64,000 nt of DNA, taken from contig PUFA01000066.1 in assembly GCA_003508835.1 (NCBI GenBank), positions 2,294,001-2,358,000 of the forward strand. The letters run 5' to 3'. Position 1 is the stretch's first letter. Every line of letters starts with the position of its first letter. The notes under the pieces are model-generated. The model was given only the letters and a program-made list of their open reading frames with translations, had not been told where the DNA came from and did no database searches. The translations under genes were made by a program, and so were the position numbers. Below are positions 63,060 through 64,000 of the stretch, in pieces. The DNA is from Eonycteris spelaea (lineage: Eukaryota > Chordata > Mammalia > Chiroptera > Pteropodidae).

Positions 63060-63285
63060 TACCAGTGGCTCTTAACTGGGGATAATTTTGACTCCCAAGG
63101 GACATTAGGTATATTCTGCAGAAATTTATGGTTGTTACATTTTGGGGGATGGATGCTACTGGCTGCTAGCAGGTGGAGCTCAGGGATGCTGTTAAATGTC
63201 CTATAATGCACAGGACAGCCCCACAATAAAGACTTATCCAGCCCCAAATGTCAATAGCACTGAGGTTAAAAAGCCCTGGGATATA
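63060..63285 (+). mobile_element. MER5A-type hAT DNA transposon
   Basis: Starts with accagtggctcttaactggg and contains gatgctgttaaatgtcctat, ataatgcacaggacagcccc and ccccaaatgtcaatagcact, ending aaaaagccctg. This is the MER5A consensus pattern. Confidence 0.92.
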
Positions 63286-64000
63286 CCACTGATAGCCCCT
63301 CATAAGTTGTAGAGTGGGAGAAAGGGGATTATGCATGTTTAGCTACTAGCATAGGGCTAGCTCGGCACAGAGTGGGTCTGACCTTATGGGACAGCCAGTC
63401 GGGGCCTTGGGTCGAGCCCCAAGGTTGCTGTTGCTGCCTCTGACTCCCTCCAGGAGAGAGGCTGCAGGAGAAGGAGCCTATCGCTGGGGAGTCAGTTTGT
63501 TTCAAAGATGGGAGGTCTCGTTTTCCCCAGAGGTTGGCAGGGGAAGCCTGCTCTAGTTTCTAACCCCAGACGACTCCAGGGAAGGCCCACATAATTGATG
63601 TCTGCCGACAGACACATGAATTATGCACCCAGCTATTGTACAGTCCTTAGGACTGTTATTCTAAGGCGGGTACCCCCTTTGTACTTGAGAATGTGCTCTC
63701 CCCCTTCCCTCCCCTCAGCCTAGGAAAGAAGAAAAGGGGGTAGAGGCCCCACTGGGTCCTGGGGGTGTGGCACCTGCTGCTCAGGGTTGAGTTGGGAGGG
63801 TTAGAAGGTACCAGATCCTCGTTGTGTGTGCGAAAGCATCGAATACCATGTGCGGTAATACAGCCTGTGTGCCTTCCCCGACCCACCCCTCCTGGCCCTG
63901 CCCACAAGACTGTTTTCTCTTCCAGAGTCGGGGCCACAGTTCCTAGATGGGGAACTTCCCAGAACGAGCTAAACCCTCTGTGCCTCAGCTTTCTCACCTG

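Overview
This is mammalian genomic DNA. It is intron-rich and CpG-depleted apart from two CpG islands (about 5.4-6.35 kb and 20.1-20.65 kb), with old L1, L2, MIR and hAT remnants and many microsatellites. The gene order matches the human chromosome 20q13.13 segment ZNFX1 - ZFAS1 - KCNB1. I see no Alu, rodent B1/B2, carnivore tRNA-Lys SINE or ruminant BovB. Two copies of a 5S rRNA-derived SINE (10.8-11.0 and 27.0-27.2 kb) and the absence of young L1 fit a fruit bat (Pteropodidae) best. That species assignment is an inference from remembered SINE families.

Layout. Positions 1-5.8 kb hold the 5' part of ZNFX1 on the minus strand: a non-coding first exon, a short first coding exon, and a large exon running off the left edge. 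A CpG island with an interferon-response-like element separates it from ZFAS1 on the plus strand (about 6.25-9.67 kb). ZFAS1 is a five-exon non-coding host RNA carrying three C/D snoRNAs (SNORD12C, SNORD12B, SNORD12). From 9.7 to 20.0 kb I see only repeats.

From 20.19 to 35.24 kb there is a five-exon plus-strand locus with canonical splice sites. Its conceptual pieces match SBSPON (signal peptide, somatomedin B domain, thrombospondin type 1 repeat, conserved C-terminal tail). It carries at least four frame disruptions and has lost several cysteines, so it reads as an unprocessed pseudogene. From memory, human SBSPON lies near KCNB2 and STAU2 on chromosome 8, while this locus lies beside KCNB1 near STAU1. 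It therefore looks like the decayed whole-genome-duplication partner of SBSPON. This is the most notable finding of the window.

From 35.6 to 49.1 kb I see only repeats and unassigned DNA. From 59,766 down to 57,758 lies the large coding exon of KCNB1 (Kv2.1 potassium channel; S1 through the C-terminal tail). It is followed on the minus strand by a probable 8.6-kb 3' UTR ending at a poly(A) signal near 49,164. The UTR contains a degenerate tandem array of about 30-nt units (55.78-56.26 kb). Positions 59.77-64.0 kb are KCNB1 intron 1.

Two otherwise well-preserved genes, ZNFX1 and KCNB1, each show a single-base frameshift in coding sequence. Base-level indel error in this assembly must therefore be considered when judging the SBSPON-like locus.
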